Shown here piece by piece: positions 1-8,521 of a DNA stretch of 64,000 nt. Positions within the stretch are counted from its first letter, which is position 1. Each line of letters begins with the position of its first letter. The notes beneath the pieces were generated by a model. It searched no databases. It saw only the letters and a program-made list of their open reading frames with translations, and was not told the DNA's origin. The position numbers were made by a program, and so were the translations under genes. The stretch is from contig CAMUJH010000013.1 in NCBI GenBank assembly GCA_947089145.1, forward strand, positions 19,929-83,928. The letters run 5' to 3'. Source of the DNA: an uncultured Hungatella sp. GTDB lineage: Bacteria > Bacillota > Clostridia > Lachnospirales > Lachnospiraceae.

Positions 1-537
1 ATCAATGGAAAATACCTTTCCCGCATTCTTTACAAGAAGGAGCAGAATATTGTACTCAATGGGGGTCAGCTTAATGGGTTCGCCGTCAACAAAGACTTCT
101 TTGTTGTCGTCATGGATCAGAAGGCCGCCGCACTTGAACACGTTTTCTGTATTATGCTGGGTCAGGTTTCCCAGCTGGGTGTAGCGGCGGATGTGAGACT
201 TGACTCTTGCCACCAGTTCCAGCGGGTTAAAGGGCTTGGCAATGTAATCGTCCGCCCCGATATTCAGCCCCAGTATTTTATCATTGTCCTCAGATTTGGC
301 GGACAGAATAATAATGGGGATGCTGCTGGTTTCACGGACTTTCAGGGTGGTGCGGATGCCGTCCAGACCGGGCATCATAACGTCTACAATCATTAAATCC
401 ACTTCATTGGTTTCCAGAAGCTCCAGGGCGTCATAGCCGTCATAAGCTTTAATAACCTGAAATCCCTCGCCGGTTAAATAGATGTCTATGGCTTCTACAA
501 TCTGTTTATCATCATCACAAACCAGGATCGTTTGCAT
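1..537 (-). CDS. OmpR-family response regulator (3' end outside window)
   Basis: The first 179 codons of a two-component response regulator run off the left edge. The receiver domain is complete: an acidic pair near the start (VCDDDKQ), the phospho-acceptor Asp in MIVDVMMPG, the Ser of the LSAK segment, and the Lys of ADDYIAKPFNP. The start of an OmpR/PhoB-type winged-helix domain follows, with the segment KLTPIEYNILLLL. The ATG at 537 is preceded by TAAGGAGGT about 7 nt upstream. A sensor kinase partner would be expected next downstream, outside the window. Its target genes cannot be told from this sequence. Confidence 0.93.
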   Translation of the reverse strand, partial: MQTILVCDDDKQIVEAIDIYLTGEGFQVIKAYDGYDALELLETNEVDLMIVDVMMPGLDGIRTTLKVRETSSIPIIILSAKSEDNDKILGLNIGADDYIAKPFNPLELVARVKSHIRRYTQLGNLTQHNTENVFKCGGLLIHDDNKEVFVDGEPIKLTPIEYNILLLLVKNAGKVFSID

Positions 538-713
538 ATAAAATACCTCCTTATAAAATTTGCCGACAACTCATAAGCAGCATGTATATATTTTAACCAT
601 GCCGATGGCTATAGACAGTATACAACAAGAAATATGTGCGGTCAATGACATTGAAAGTGAACAGTAAGCGTGCGGTCAAAAGCGGAATTCGTTAAACTGA
701 GCATGGACAGCAG

Positions 714-771
714 AAAATCCCTGCAGAAGGCTGCCGGCAAATGGGACTGGCAGGCTTCTGCAGGGATTTTT
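714..771 (-). terminator. Rho-independent terminator of glgB
   Basis: A 16-bp inverted repeat (AAAATCCCTGCAGAAG at 714-729, complement at 755-770) has A/T tracts at both outer ends. It lies about 45 nt beyond the glgB stop and could work in both directions. Confidence 0.8.
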
Positions 772-813
772 ACCCCTCGTTTACAAAAGGTGCATTTAAT
801 TCTTATGGTTTGT

Positions 814-2721
814 TTAGAACCTGAAAATGGCGGTTCCGTAGGCCGGGAGCGGATAAGCGAAGGAGAATGGCTGCCCGTCGCATTCGGACTTGGTGGAGCG
901 GTAGCTTACTTTGTCATCCCCAGTCTTATACAAGCCGTGGGTCTGATCCAAAATCAGCGAGAAACTGCCCCGCTTGGGAACGCCCACCCGGTAGTCAGGC
1001 CTTGCCACAGGCGTGAAGTTGCAGACAAACAGCAGATTCTGCTTACCGGTTTTGCTGCGGCGCACAAAACTGAAAATACTGCGGTCGCCGTCATTGGCAT
1101 TGATCCATTGGAAGCCGTCCCAGTCATAATCCAGATTATACATAGCTGGATATTTTTTGTAAATATGAAGTAGATCTTTAAAATAATTCTGAAGATCCTT
1201 GTGAAGCGGTTCTTCAGCCAGATACCAATCCAGGGAAACTTTTTCGTCCCACTCATGGAGCTGTCCGAAATCCTGTCCCATAAACAGAAGCTTCTTTCCA
1301 GGATGTCCCATCATAAATGTGTAGCCCACTTTTAAGTTGGCAAATTTATCGTCATGAAGTCCAGGCATTTTGTTGATCATAGAACACTTCAGATGTACAA
1401 CTTCGTCATGGGAAAGCACCAGAATAAAGTTTTCACTGGTGGCATAAGTCATGCCGAAGGTCATCTTGTGATGGTTATATTTGCGGAAATAGGGATCTAG
1501 CTTCATATACTCCAAAAAGTCGTGCATCCATCCCATATTCCACTTAAACCGGAAACCAAGGCCGCCGTCCTCCGGCTTCCCTGTGACCATGGGCCATGCC
1601 GTAGACTCTTCAGCGATGACCATGGCGCCGCTGCACCGCTGGTTTACAATGCTGTTTAAATGCTTAAAGAATTCAATGGCTTCCAGATTCTTATTCTCTC
1701 CGTATTTGTTGGGAACCCAGTTGCCGCCGGAACGCCCGTAGTCCAGATACAGCATGGAAGCAACGGCATCTACCCGGAGTCCGTCAATATGGTACTGCTC
1801 AATCCAGTAAAGGGCATTGGCAATAAGGAAATTGGATACCTCGTGTTTTTCGTAGTCAAATACTTTTGTTCCCCAGTCAGGATGTTCCCCCTTTCTGGTA
1901 TCCGCATATTCATACAAAGGCTCCCCGTCAAAATCTGCCAGTCCGTGGGCATCTCTGGGGAAATGGGCCGGAACCCAGTCCAAAATAACGCCGATCCCTT
2001 TTTTGTGCAGATAGTTGACAAAGTACATAAACTCTTTGGCTGTTCCATACCGGGAAGTGGGAGCATAGTAACCGGTTACCTGATAGCCCCAGGAGCCGTC
2101 AAAAGGATGCTCTGCGATTCCCATCAGCTCCACATGGGTGTACCCCATCTCTTTTACATAATCAGCCAGCTCGTGGGCAGCTTCTATGTAGGTATAATAG
2201 CCGTCTTTTTCTTCTCTGTTTTTCTTTCTCCAGGAACCTAAATGAACCTCATAAATAGAAAGCGGCGAGGAGAGAAGATCCGTTTCTTTTCTCTTTTTCA
2301 TCCACACGTCATCTTTCCATGCAAAGCCCGATATATCGGCAGTGACGGAGGCGGTTCCGGGGCGGTATTCCGCTTCAAAGGCATAAGGGTCGGATTTAAA
2401 CAGAACTTTTCCGCTGGCAGTGGTGATGGCGTACTTATATAGCTGGCCAACGCCCAAGCCGGGGACAAATGCCTCGTAAATGCCTGAAGATCCCAAAACC
2501 TCCATGGGGGTGGCATCAGGGTTCCAGTCATTGAAATCGCCCACAACGCTGACTGCCTGAGCATGAGGCGCCCACACGGCAAAATACATCCCCTCTTTTC
2601 TCCGATAGGTTTTGGGATGGGCTCCCAGTTTTTCATAGATCTTATAGTGGGTTCCTTCTCCGTAAAGATATCGATCGGTTTCCGTAATAATGCCGGTTCC
2701 GAGTTCTTTCTTGCGTGCCAT
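814..2721 (-). CDS. glgB: 1,4-alpha-glucan branching enzyme
   Basis: A 635-residue GH13 enzyme that transfers alpha-1,4 glucan segments to make alpha-1,6 branches in glycogen. Residues about 45-130 form the CBM48/N-terminal beta-sandwich (FAVWAPHAQAVSVVGDFNDW). The catalytic barrel follows with nucleophile Asp318 in GLRVDAV, acid/base Glu371 in VIAEES and the transition-state Asp439 in LSHDEVVH. Length is normal for GlgB. An in-frame ATG at 2805 exists, but the ATG at 2721 has a GGAGGAGG Shine-Dalgarno and matches the usual N-terminus. No other glycogen genes are in the window, so the gene stands apart from a glg operon. It ends at a strong terminator. Confidence 0.96.
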   Translation of the reverse strand: MARKKELGTGIITETDRYLYGEGTHYKIYEKLGAHPKTYRRKEGMYFAVWAPHAQAVSVVGDFNDWNPDATPMEVLGSSGIYEAFVPGLGVGQLYKYAITTASGKVLFKSDPYAFEAEYRPGTASVTADISGFAWKDDVWMKKRKETDLLSSPLSIYEVHLGSWRKKNREEKDGYYTYIEAAHELADYVKEMGYTHVELMGIAEHPFDGSWGYQVTGYYAPTSRYGTAKEFMYFVNYLHKKGIGVILDWVPAHFPRDAHGLADFDGEPLYEYADTRKGEHPDWGTKVFDYEKHEVSNFLIANALYWIEQYHIDGLRVDAVASMLYLDYGRSGGNWVPNKYGENKNLEAIEFFKHLNSIVNQRCSGAMVIAEESTAWPMVTGKPEDGGLGFRFKWNMGWMHDFLEYMKLDPYFRKYNHHKMTFGMTYATSENFILVLSHDEVVHLKCSMINKMPGLHDDKFANLKVGYTFMMGHPGKKLLFMGQDFGQLHEWDEKVSLDWYLAEEPLHKDLQNYFKDLLHIYKKYPAMYNLDYDWDGFQWINANDGDRSIFSFVRRSKTGKQNLLFVCNFTPVARPDYRVGVPKRGSFSLILDQTHGLYKTGDDKVSYRSTKSECDGQPFSFAYPLPAYGTAIFRF

Positions 2722-2865
2722 ACTTTCTCTTCCTCCTCCATAAATCTTACTGCCTTTTCCCCTTTGCCCCTGCCATGGATGTAAGGCCGGCTGCGAAATA
2801 ACCATTTAACGGATAAGTTCCGGCATAAGATTACTTCGCAGCACTTCCATGACAGCGGGCAGCTT

Positions 2866-3093
2866 TCATGCATCAATTTCCAGATTTTTAAATCTGCGGA
2901 GCAGAAACTGATACCGCAGCTGTGCGGCATTCAGCTCATAGATATAGCAGTCAATAAGTGTGGGGTCCACCACCTGCTCAAAATGATTCCTTGCAGAATC
3001 AATGCTGTGGCGGGTCTGCTCAATCTGCGCCCGAAGAGCCTGTCTTTCCCGAAAGCGGGTTAGGGCTGCGCTTAATTTCTTTCCACGTTTCAT
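2866..3093 (-). CDS. DUF2508 (YaaL-like) small protein
   Basis: A 75-residue, highly charged, mostly helical protein. The segment from Asp32 to the C-terminus (SARNHFEQVVDPTLIDCYIY, then YQFLLRRFKN) resembles the DUF2508 family typified by B. subtilis YaaL. The start has AGGAGATG about 7 nt upstream. It lies 144 nt upstream of glgB on the same strand and may share its promoter. YaaL is often near recR/dnaX in Bacilli, but that context is absent here. Function unknown; family call is from recognition of the pattern only. Confidence 0.7.
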   Translation of the reverse strand: MKRGKKLSAALTRFRERQALRAQIEQTRHSIDSARNHFEQVVDPTLIDCYIYELNAAQLRYQFLLRRFKNLEIDA

Positions 3094-3259
3094 ATTCCAT
3101 CATCTCCTGAATAAACTGTAATACTGATATAGAAACAGTATTTTACCAAAATGGAATTTTTATACATGGAAATCAACTCTATTTTACCATTTAACAAGCA
3201 GATGGTCAACGGACACTGATAAAAAATAGACAAAACAGCAGAAAAAAATGAAAAACCTA

Positions 3260-3288
3260 TTGACATTTTACATAAAGCCGTGCATAAT
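3260..3288 (+). promoter_or_regulatory. Sigma-A promoter of the Tad pilus operon
   Basis: TTGACA at 3260-3265, 17-nt spacer, CATAAT at 3283-3288. This is the only near-consensus promoter seen ahead of the eleven-gene operon. The 311-nt space 3094-3404 holds nothing else recognisable beyond an AT-rich stretch; no long hairpin is seen in the leader. Confidence 0.75.
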
Positions 3289-3404
3289 AAAGGAGCAGTC
3301 AGCACAATTCACAGAGATTTTGTCAGATTATTTCAGCAATACCGCCCGCTTCGGGCAAAGATTTCCGTATCGTGAAAGATGGATGAGAGAAAAGAAAGGG
3401 GGGA

Positions 3405-3941
3405 GTGTTTATTTTTATAAATTCAGGGCTTTTGCTGGCCGTATTGGCTGTTGGGGCCTGGTATGATATTCGGGAACAGAGGATTCCCAACTGGTGGTGC
3501 GCCATTGCCTGCATATGCGGCATGTATCTGATATGGCAGAGGGCTCCGGCAGAAGGGAAGGCGTGGCCGCTGATATTTTACGGAGCGCGGCTTTTGACAG
3601 TAGTGGCAGTATGGTTTCCTCTGTTTCGCCTTCGCATGATAGGAGCGGGGGATGTGAAGCTGATGGCTTTGATCGTGGGCTTCCTGGGCTTTAAAAACGG
3701 AGCATCTGTTATTTTATATGGATTTTTCATTGGAGCCGTTCTGGCTTTTCTGAAAATGCTGGCGTGCAGGAATCTGCTCCAGCGTCTTACATTTTTTTTC
3801 GCCTATATCAGGCGGTTATTCCTGACGAAAGAACCGGTGCCTTATTATCAGGCATCAAGAGACGGGAGAAATGCGGTAATCCCTATGGCAGCCTGCCTGC
3901 TTGGAGGGTATGGGTGGTATTTGCTGAATATAATTCGATAG
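3405..3941 (+). CDS. Prepilin peptidase, A24 family (TadV/CpaA type), copy 1
   Basis: A 178-residue polytopic membrane aspartyl protease expected to cleave the leaders of Flp-type prepilins on the cytoplasmic face. Both catalytic Asp motifs of the A24 family are visible: WYDIREQRIPN near residue 20 and GAGDVKLM near residue 85. Several hydrophobic segments surround them. The start is GTG with AAAGG about 6 nt upstream; no Met occurs before residue 39, after the first active-site Asp. It is the first gene of the pilus operon, and a second, shorter A24 peptidase lies at 11474. The small size (no N-terminal methylase domain) is typical of TadV/CpaA. Confidence 0.9.
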   Translation: MFIFINSGLLLAVLAVGAWYDIREQRIPNWWCAIACICGMYLIWQRAPAEGKAWPLIFYGARLLTVVAVWFPLFRLRMIGAGDVKLMALIVGFLGFKNGASVILYGFFIGAVLAFLKMLACRNLLQRLTFFFAYIRRLFLTKEPVPYYQASRDGRNAVIPMAACLLGGYGWYLLNIIR

Positions 3942-4009
3942 GAAAACTCAGGTGTTTAGGGCTTTAAGGAGAAGGCTGACTGTGTAAAAAGGTTATAGCA
4001 GGAGGTACC

Positions 4010-5011
4010 ATGGAAAAAATTATGGCGGTCTGGGATGTGGACGCCTGTTATGCGGAACGGTTTGCTGACGTGGTAAACCAGAAGGAAAAGGTGCCGTTTA
4101 CAGTGGTGCCGTTTACGTCGCTGGAGACTCTAAAGGCCTACGCAAAAGAACATGCCATAGAGATTCTCCTTGTCAGCGGAGCGGTGCCGGCAGAACAGCT
4201 GAAGGATATGGGAGCCAGGTCAGTGGTTACTTTGGCGGAAGGGGAGATTGTATCATCCAGTGGAGACTACCCCAGCGTATATAAATACCAGTCTACAGAC
4301 AGCGTCATTCGAGAGGTAATGGCATACTATTGTGAAAAGCCTCAGCCTATGCTGGTGGCAGTGGGAAAGAGGGCCAGGATACTTGGGATATACTCGCCGG
4401 TAGCAAGATGCCTGAAAACTTCTCTGGCTCTTACCATGGGACAGCAGCTGGCCAGAGACGGAAAAGTGCTTTATATAGGCTTTGAACTGTTTTCCGGATT
4501 CGGAAGCCTCCTTGGAGAAAACGGAAAAGGAGATTTATCGGATGTACTGTATTTTTTCCGCCAGGAAAGCTTCAGCGTCATAAGGCTGAAAAGCATTGTA
4601 TATAACTGGAAAGACATGGATTATATCCCTCCGGTAAGATATCCGGAAGACCTGGAACAGCTTACCGGGGAGGAAGCGGCAAGGCTGGTGGAGCAGCTGG
4701 CGGCAGAGTGCGGCTATGAGTACATAATCGTAGACATGGGCCAGGCAATCTGTAACGTGATTCCGGTGCTGGCCAGGTGCGACATTGTGTACATGCCCAT
4801 AAAAGAAGACGGGGTTTCTTCTGCCAAGCTGGAGACTTTTGAACAGTATCTGGACGTGTCTCACCAGAAAATGCTAAGGGAACGGATCATGCGGGTGAAA
4901 CTGCCGTATCACAGCAGCTTTGGAAGAAAAGACACTTACATGGAGCAGCTTCTCTGGGGGGAACTGGGAGACTACGTGAGAAAACTGCTGAAAGGAGTAC
5001 CGTGGAAATGA
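4010..5011 (+). CDS. TadZ/CpaE-like pilus-assembly ATPase homologue
   Basis: A 333-residue cytoplasmic protein with an N-terminal receiver-like alpha/beta region (about 1-110) and a MinD/ParA-like C-terminal domain (about 120-330). This order is that of TadZ/CpaE, which localises the Tad machine at the pole. The nucleotide-binding loop reads YSPVARCLKTSLAL: the Lys and Thr are kept but the usual glycines are gone, so ATP binding may be weak or absent. Residues YIIVDMG form a Walker B-like strand. The ATG follows GGAGGTACC. The stop overlaps the start of tadA, consistent with coupling. Confidence 0.78.
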   Translation: MEKIMAVWDVDACYAERFADVVNQKEKVPFTVVPFTSLETLKAYAKEHAIEILLVSGAVPAEQLKDMGARSVVTLAEGEIVSSSGDYPSVYKYQSTDSVIREVMAYYCEKPQPMLVAVGKRARILGIYSPVARCLKTSLALTMGQQLARDGKVLYIGFELFSGFGSLLGENGKGDLSDVLYFFRQESFSVIRLKSIVYNWKDMDYIPPVRYPEDLEQLTGEEAARLVEQLAAECGYEYIIVDMGQAICNVIPVLARCDIVYMPIKEDGVSSAKLETFEQYLDVSHQKMLRERIMRVKLPYHSSFGRKDTYMEQLLWGELGDYVRKLLKGVPWK

Positions 5012-6342
5012 TGAGAAAAGAAGAACCGGAAGCGGAATATGGCAGTACTGGGGCAGACGCAGTCAGACAGGGAAAGGGCAGCAATTCCAAAGGAATTCGG
5101 GAAGAACTAAGAATGATGGTTCGGGAGGAGGTGAAAGGCAGCAGGGAAACCAGCGATGAAGAACTGTATGAGATTATTGACAATCTGATTCTCAAAAAGG
5201 GGGAGGAGGAATATCTGCCTTTAAAGGAGCGGATAGAGCTTCGGACAGGCTTGTATAACTCTTTCCGCAAACTGGATATTCTGCAGCAGCTTTTGGATGA
5301 CGCTGACGTTACAGAGGTAATGATCAATGGCCCCAGGCATATTTTTATGGAGAAGAAAGGGAGTGTTGAGCATTGGGATCAGGAGTTTGATTCCCAGGAA
5401 CAGCTGGAAGACATGATCCAGCAAATGGTCAGCCGGGTCAACCGTACGGTGAATGTGGCCTCGCCCATAGCAGACGCGCGTCTTCCAGACGGTTCCAGGG
5501 TTCATGTGGTGCTTCCCCCGGTATCCTTAGACGGGCCGGTGGTTACGATCCGGAAATTCCCCAGGCAGATCACCATGGAAATGCTGATTGAAGGCAAAAC
5601 CATAAGCCGTGAAGCAGCAGACTTTTTAAAGAAGCTGGTGAAATCCGGCTACAACATTTTTATAAGCGGAGGAACCAATTCCGGCAAGACAACGTTTTTA
5701 AATGCCCTGTCAGCTTATATCCCTAAAGAAGAGCGGGTGATTACCATAGAAGATTCTGCGGAGCTGCAGATTCAGCAGGTAAAAAACCTGGTACGTCTGG
5801 AAACCCGCACTGCAAATCCCCAGGGCGAGGGAGCCGTTACCATCGGAGATTTAATAAGGGCATCTTTGCGGATGAATCCAAGCAGGATCGTGGTGGGGGA
5901 GGTCAGAGGAAAGGAGGCGCTGGAGCTTCTTAACAGCTACAACACCGGTCACGACGGAGGACTTAGCACAGGGCACGGCAACAGCCCGGCAGATATGCTT
6001 GCCAGGCTGGAAACCATGGTTCTTATGGGAGCGGAACTGCCTTTGGCTGCCATTCGAAGCCAGATTGCCTCTGCGCTGGATATTCTGATTCATTTGGGAA
6101 GGCTTCGGGACAAAAGCAGGAAAGTATTGTGGATTACGGAGGTGGACGGTTATGAGGAAGGGGAGATTCGGCTCCGCACTCTCTATGAATTTCAGGAAGA
6201 TGACGAAACGGAAAATGGAAGGAAACAGGAAGGAAAATCAGCGTCATACACGGCAGAGGAAAAGACGGTTGCAGGGAGCCTTAGAAAGGTGGGAGAACTT
6301 AAGCATCAGGAGAAGCTGCGGACCGCAGGGGAAAAACTGTAG
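5002..6342 (+). CDS. tadA: TadA/CpaF secretion ATPase
   Basis: A 446-residue hexameric ATPase of the PilT/VirB11 superfamily that powers Flp pilus assembly. Visible features are an N-terminal region LDDADVTEVMINGPRHIF, Walker A ISGGTNSGKTTF (about residues 222-233), an Asp/Glu-box ITIEDSAELQ, Walker B-like RIVVGEVRG and the TGHDGGLSTGHGNS motif. The first candidate start is a GTG at 5002, 5 nt after AAGGAG and overlapping tadZ by 10 nt; ATGs at 5008 and 5011 are alternatives that change only a few residues. About 50 charged residues at the C-terminus extend past the usual family end. Confidence 0.95.
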   Translation: MEMMRKEEPEAEYGSTGADAVRQGKGSNSKGIREELRMMVREEVKGSRETSDEELYEIIDNLILKKGEEEYLPLKERIELRTGLYNSFRKLDILQQLLDDADVTEVMINGPRHIFMEKKGSVEHWDQEFDSQEQLEDMIQQMVSRVNRTVNVASPIADARLPDGSRVHVVLPPVSLDGPVVTIRKFPRQITMEMLIEGKTISREAADFLKKLVKSGYNIFISGGTNSGKTTFLNALSAYIPKEERVITIEDSAELQIQQVKNLVRLETRTANPQGEGAVTIGDLIRASLRMNPSRIVVGEVRGKEALELLNSYNTGHDGGLSTGHGNSPADMLARLETMVLMGAELPLAAIRSQIASALDILIHLGRLRDKSRKVLWITEVDGYEEGEIRLRTLYEFQEDDETENGRKQEGKSASYTAEEKTVAGSLRKVGELKHQEKLRTAGEKL

Positions 6343-6364
6343 CACAACAGAAGTAATCGGAACT

Positions 6365-7084
6365 ATGGGAGCCGGACGGATGCTGCTTGGGCTATGCCAG
6401 GGAGTTCTTATAGCGGCGGCAGCGGCATACGGATTTTACCGCAGCATGACGGCATTTTTGCTTTTGCTGATCCCTGCCTGCTGGTATCTGAGGATTTATG
6501 AACAGTCATGGAGAAAAAAGCAGCTTCTTTGTCTGGAGCAGCAGTTTAAAGAGGCCATCCGGATTCTGGCCGGTTCCCTTCATGCAGGGTATTCCGTGGA
6601 AAATGCCATTGCCGCAGGATGCGGGGAGCTGGAACAGCTTTATGGCCCTCATGAGATGATTGTGGGAGAGTTTCTCTATATGAGAGAACAGATGAACATG
6701 AATCGGTCGGCGGAACAGGTGATACAGGATTTCGCTGACCGCAGCGGGCTGGAAGAAGCGGAACGTTTCTCGCAGATATTCCAGATCGCAAAGCGCAGCG
6801 GCGGCCAGCTGACCTCTGTAATCTGCCATACGGTTTCTATTATGGAGGACAGAAGCCAGGTAAAGGAAGAGATCCGGACCATGTCCGCATCGGTTCAGTT
6901 TGAGCAGAAAGTTATGAGAGTCATTCCATTTCTTATGATTATATATATTGATATGACTTCCCCCGGCTTCTTTGCAGTAATGTATGAAACCGTACTGGGG
7001 CGGCTGATTATGACCGGATGCCTTGCCATGTATCTGCTTTCATGTTACCTGTCACATAAAATTCTGGATATCCGGATTGGGTAA
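6365..7084 (+). CDS. tadB: TadB-like inner-membrane platform protein
   Basis: A type II secretion F (T2SF) domain protein. From the ATG at 6365 it has 239 residues, with an N-terminal membrane-spanning pair (about 5-45), the signature RILAGSLHAGYSVENAI, a helical cytoplasmic domain and two C-terminal membrane segments. The open frame extends back to 6152 inside tadA, but that part is arginine/lysine-rich and is probably antisense of no meaning; a TTG start near 6270 with an AGAGGAAA site is a weaker alternative. TadB forms the platform with TadC. The start is the main uncertainty. Confidence 0.85.
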   Translation: MGAGRMLLGLCQGVLIAAAAAYGFYRSMTAFLLLLIPACWYLRIYEQSWRKKQLLCLEQQFKEAIRILAGSLHAGYSVENAIAAGCGELEQLYGPHEMIVGEFLYMREQMNMNRSAEQVIQDFADRSGLEEAERFSQIFQIAKRSGGQLTSVICHTVSIMEDRSQVKEEIRTMSASVQFEQKVMRVIPFLMIIYIDMTSPGFFAVMYETVLGRLIMTGCLAMYLLSCYLSHKILDIRIG

Positions 7085-7089
7085 GGCAA

Positions 7090-8322
7090 ATGACAGCAGG
7101 AAAACGGATAAGCAAATGGAAAAAGCAGATTCTTTGCATCCTGGGAAGCCTTCTTGCTTTTGCGGCAGCCGTGTATGGGGAGAATGTAAACAACCCCTTA
7201 AGTAAAGGATATCTGGAGCGGGGAAACTATGGGGAAGACAGCAGATATTATGACATTGTTGCGGACGGGGCGTGGGAGGAACCACTGGCCTGTACAGTGG
7301 AGATAGCATCCATCCAATACAGAGAAGAGGAAGCATTAAAAGTGATGGAGGAGCTGTTTGCTCAGATTCCCCAGATGATTCTTGGGGAGAACGAATCATT
7401 AAATCAGGTCACAACAGATTTAATGCTTGTAACCTCTTTTCAGGATCTGGGCATCAGAGCAGTGTGGCAAAGCAAAAACCCTGAAGCAGTAGATTCCTAT
7501 GGAAGGATTACTGCAGAAAAAATAGATTCCCAGGGGATCTCTGCAGTTCTGTCAGTTGCGCTGACTGACGGCAGATATAAGAGAGAAGGGGAAATTGAAC
7601 TTCGGGTTTGTCCGCCTTTGCAAAGTGACAGAGAGAGGGCGGCAGAAGATCTTCAGAGACTGATTGAAAAGGCAGACCAGGAAGATCTGGCAGCACGGAA
7701 CGTATTGCTGCCTCAAGAGTATAACGGAAGAAAAATCCGATATCAGGATGCAAAAACTTCTGACTATAGGGTTATTCCTGTCTTGGGAGTGGTTTTAGCA
7801 GCGCTTTTCTATGGACAGGAAAAGGAAAAAGAGGAGAGAAAGAGAAGGGAAAGGAAGCAGTTGCTGCTTCTGGACTATGCGGACGTGGTATATCAGCTGA
7901 TGGTATACATAGGGGCAGGCCTTACGGTGAGAAGGGCATGGGAGTGCATGGTGCACAACTATGAGAGGAGGAGAGAAAACGGCTTAGTGCAGGCCAGGCC
8001 TGCGTATGAGGAGATGGCTTTGACCTTAAACCAGATTCAGTACGGAGAACCAGAGGGAAAGGCAATTGATGCATTTGGAAAGCGGTGCCGGCTGCAGCCA
8101 TATAGGAAATTAAGCAGTCTTTTGGAACAGAACCGCAGGACAGGAACAAAAAATTTAACGCAGCTATTGGAACAGGAGATGACTGCCGCATGGGAGGAAC
8201 AGAAACATACTGCAAAACGCTTGGGAGAGGAAGCGGGAACCCGGCTTTTGGCACCGCTGTTTTTGATGCTGATTGTGGTCATGGTGATTATTATGGTTCC
8301 GGCACTAATGGCAGTACAGTAG
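7090..8322 (+). CDS. tadC: TadC-like platform protein with an added extracytoplasmic domain
   Basis: A 410-residue protein. The C-terminal part (about 245-410) is a T2SF domain (IGAGLTVRRAWECMV near residue 280, closing with a hydrophobic segment LFLMLIVVMVIIMVPALM). Unlike classical TadC it begins with a signal-anchor (about 13-30) and roughly 195 residues that should lie outside the membrane, ending at a second membrane segment VIPVLGVVLAALFYG. That domain has alternating beta/alpha patterns and no recognised signature. It starts 5 nt after the tadB stop. The fusion could provide a wall-side part of the machine in a cell without an outer membrane; that is inference. Confidence 0.82.
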   Translation: MTAGKRISKWKKQILCILGSLLAFAAAVYGENVNNPLSKGYLERGNYGEDSRYYDIVADGAWEEPLACTVEIASIQYREEEALKVMEELFAQIPQMILGENESLNQVTTDLMLVTSFQDLGIRAVWQSKNPEAVDSYGRITAEKIDSQGISAVLSVALTDGRYKREGEIELRVCPPLQSDRERAAEDLQRLIEKADQEDLAARNVLLPQEYNGRKIRYQDAKTSDYRVIPVLGVVLAALFYGQEKEKEERKRRERKQLLLLDYADVVYQLMVYIGAGLTVRRAWECMVHNYERRRENGLVQARPAYEEMALTLNQIQYGEPEGKAIDAFGKRCRLQPYRKLSSLLEQNRRTGTKNLTQLLEQEMTAAWEEQKHTAKRLGEEAGTRLLAPLFLMLIVVMVIIMVPALMAVQ

Positions 8323-8344
8323 ATGGAAGATACAGGAGGAAAAG

Positions 8345-8521
8345 ATGAGGCAGGGAGAACTGAGAGAATTTTTGGCAGAGGAAGATGGGATCGGAGTCAT
8401 TGAAGTGGTGCTGATCCTGGTGGTTCTGGTGGGACTGGTGATTATTTTTAAGAAGCAGATTACAACGCTGCTGAATGGTATTTTCAAGGAGATTGAGAAA
8501 CAGACCAAAGAGGTGTATTGA
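8345..8521 (+). CDS. Flp-type (Flp1) pilin
   Basis: A 58-residue pilin: short hydrophilic leader, then GIGVIEVVLILVVLVGLVII and a charged tail. This is the Flp/type IVb layout: predicted cleavage after Gly15 (EDG/IGVIE) leaves Glu at position +5 of the mature pilin. The ATG follows ACAGGAGGAAAAG, a near-perfect Shine-Dalgarno. Its TGA overlaps the ATG of the next gene (TGATG-type junction at 8519-8523), so the two are translationally coupled. As the only short Flp-like protein in the locus it is the likely major pilus subunit. Confidence 0.9.
   Translation: MRQGELREFLAEEDGIGVIEVVLILVVLVGLVIIFKKQITTLLNGIFKEIEKQTKEVY

Noticed and set aside
2722-2805. Longer GlgB start
   Set aside because: The 28 extra residues lack a ribosome binding site and do not look like GlgB.
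6152-6364. Long N-terminal extension of TadB inside tadA
   Set aside because: It overlaps tadA by 190 nt and is an Arg/Lys-rich read of another frame.
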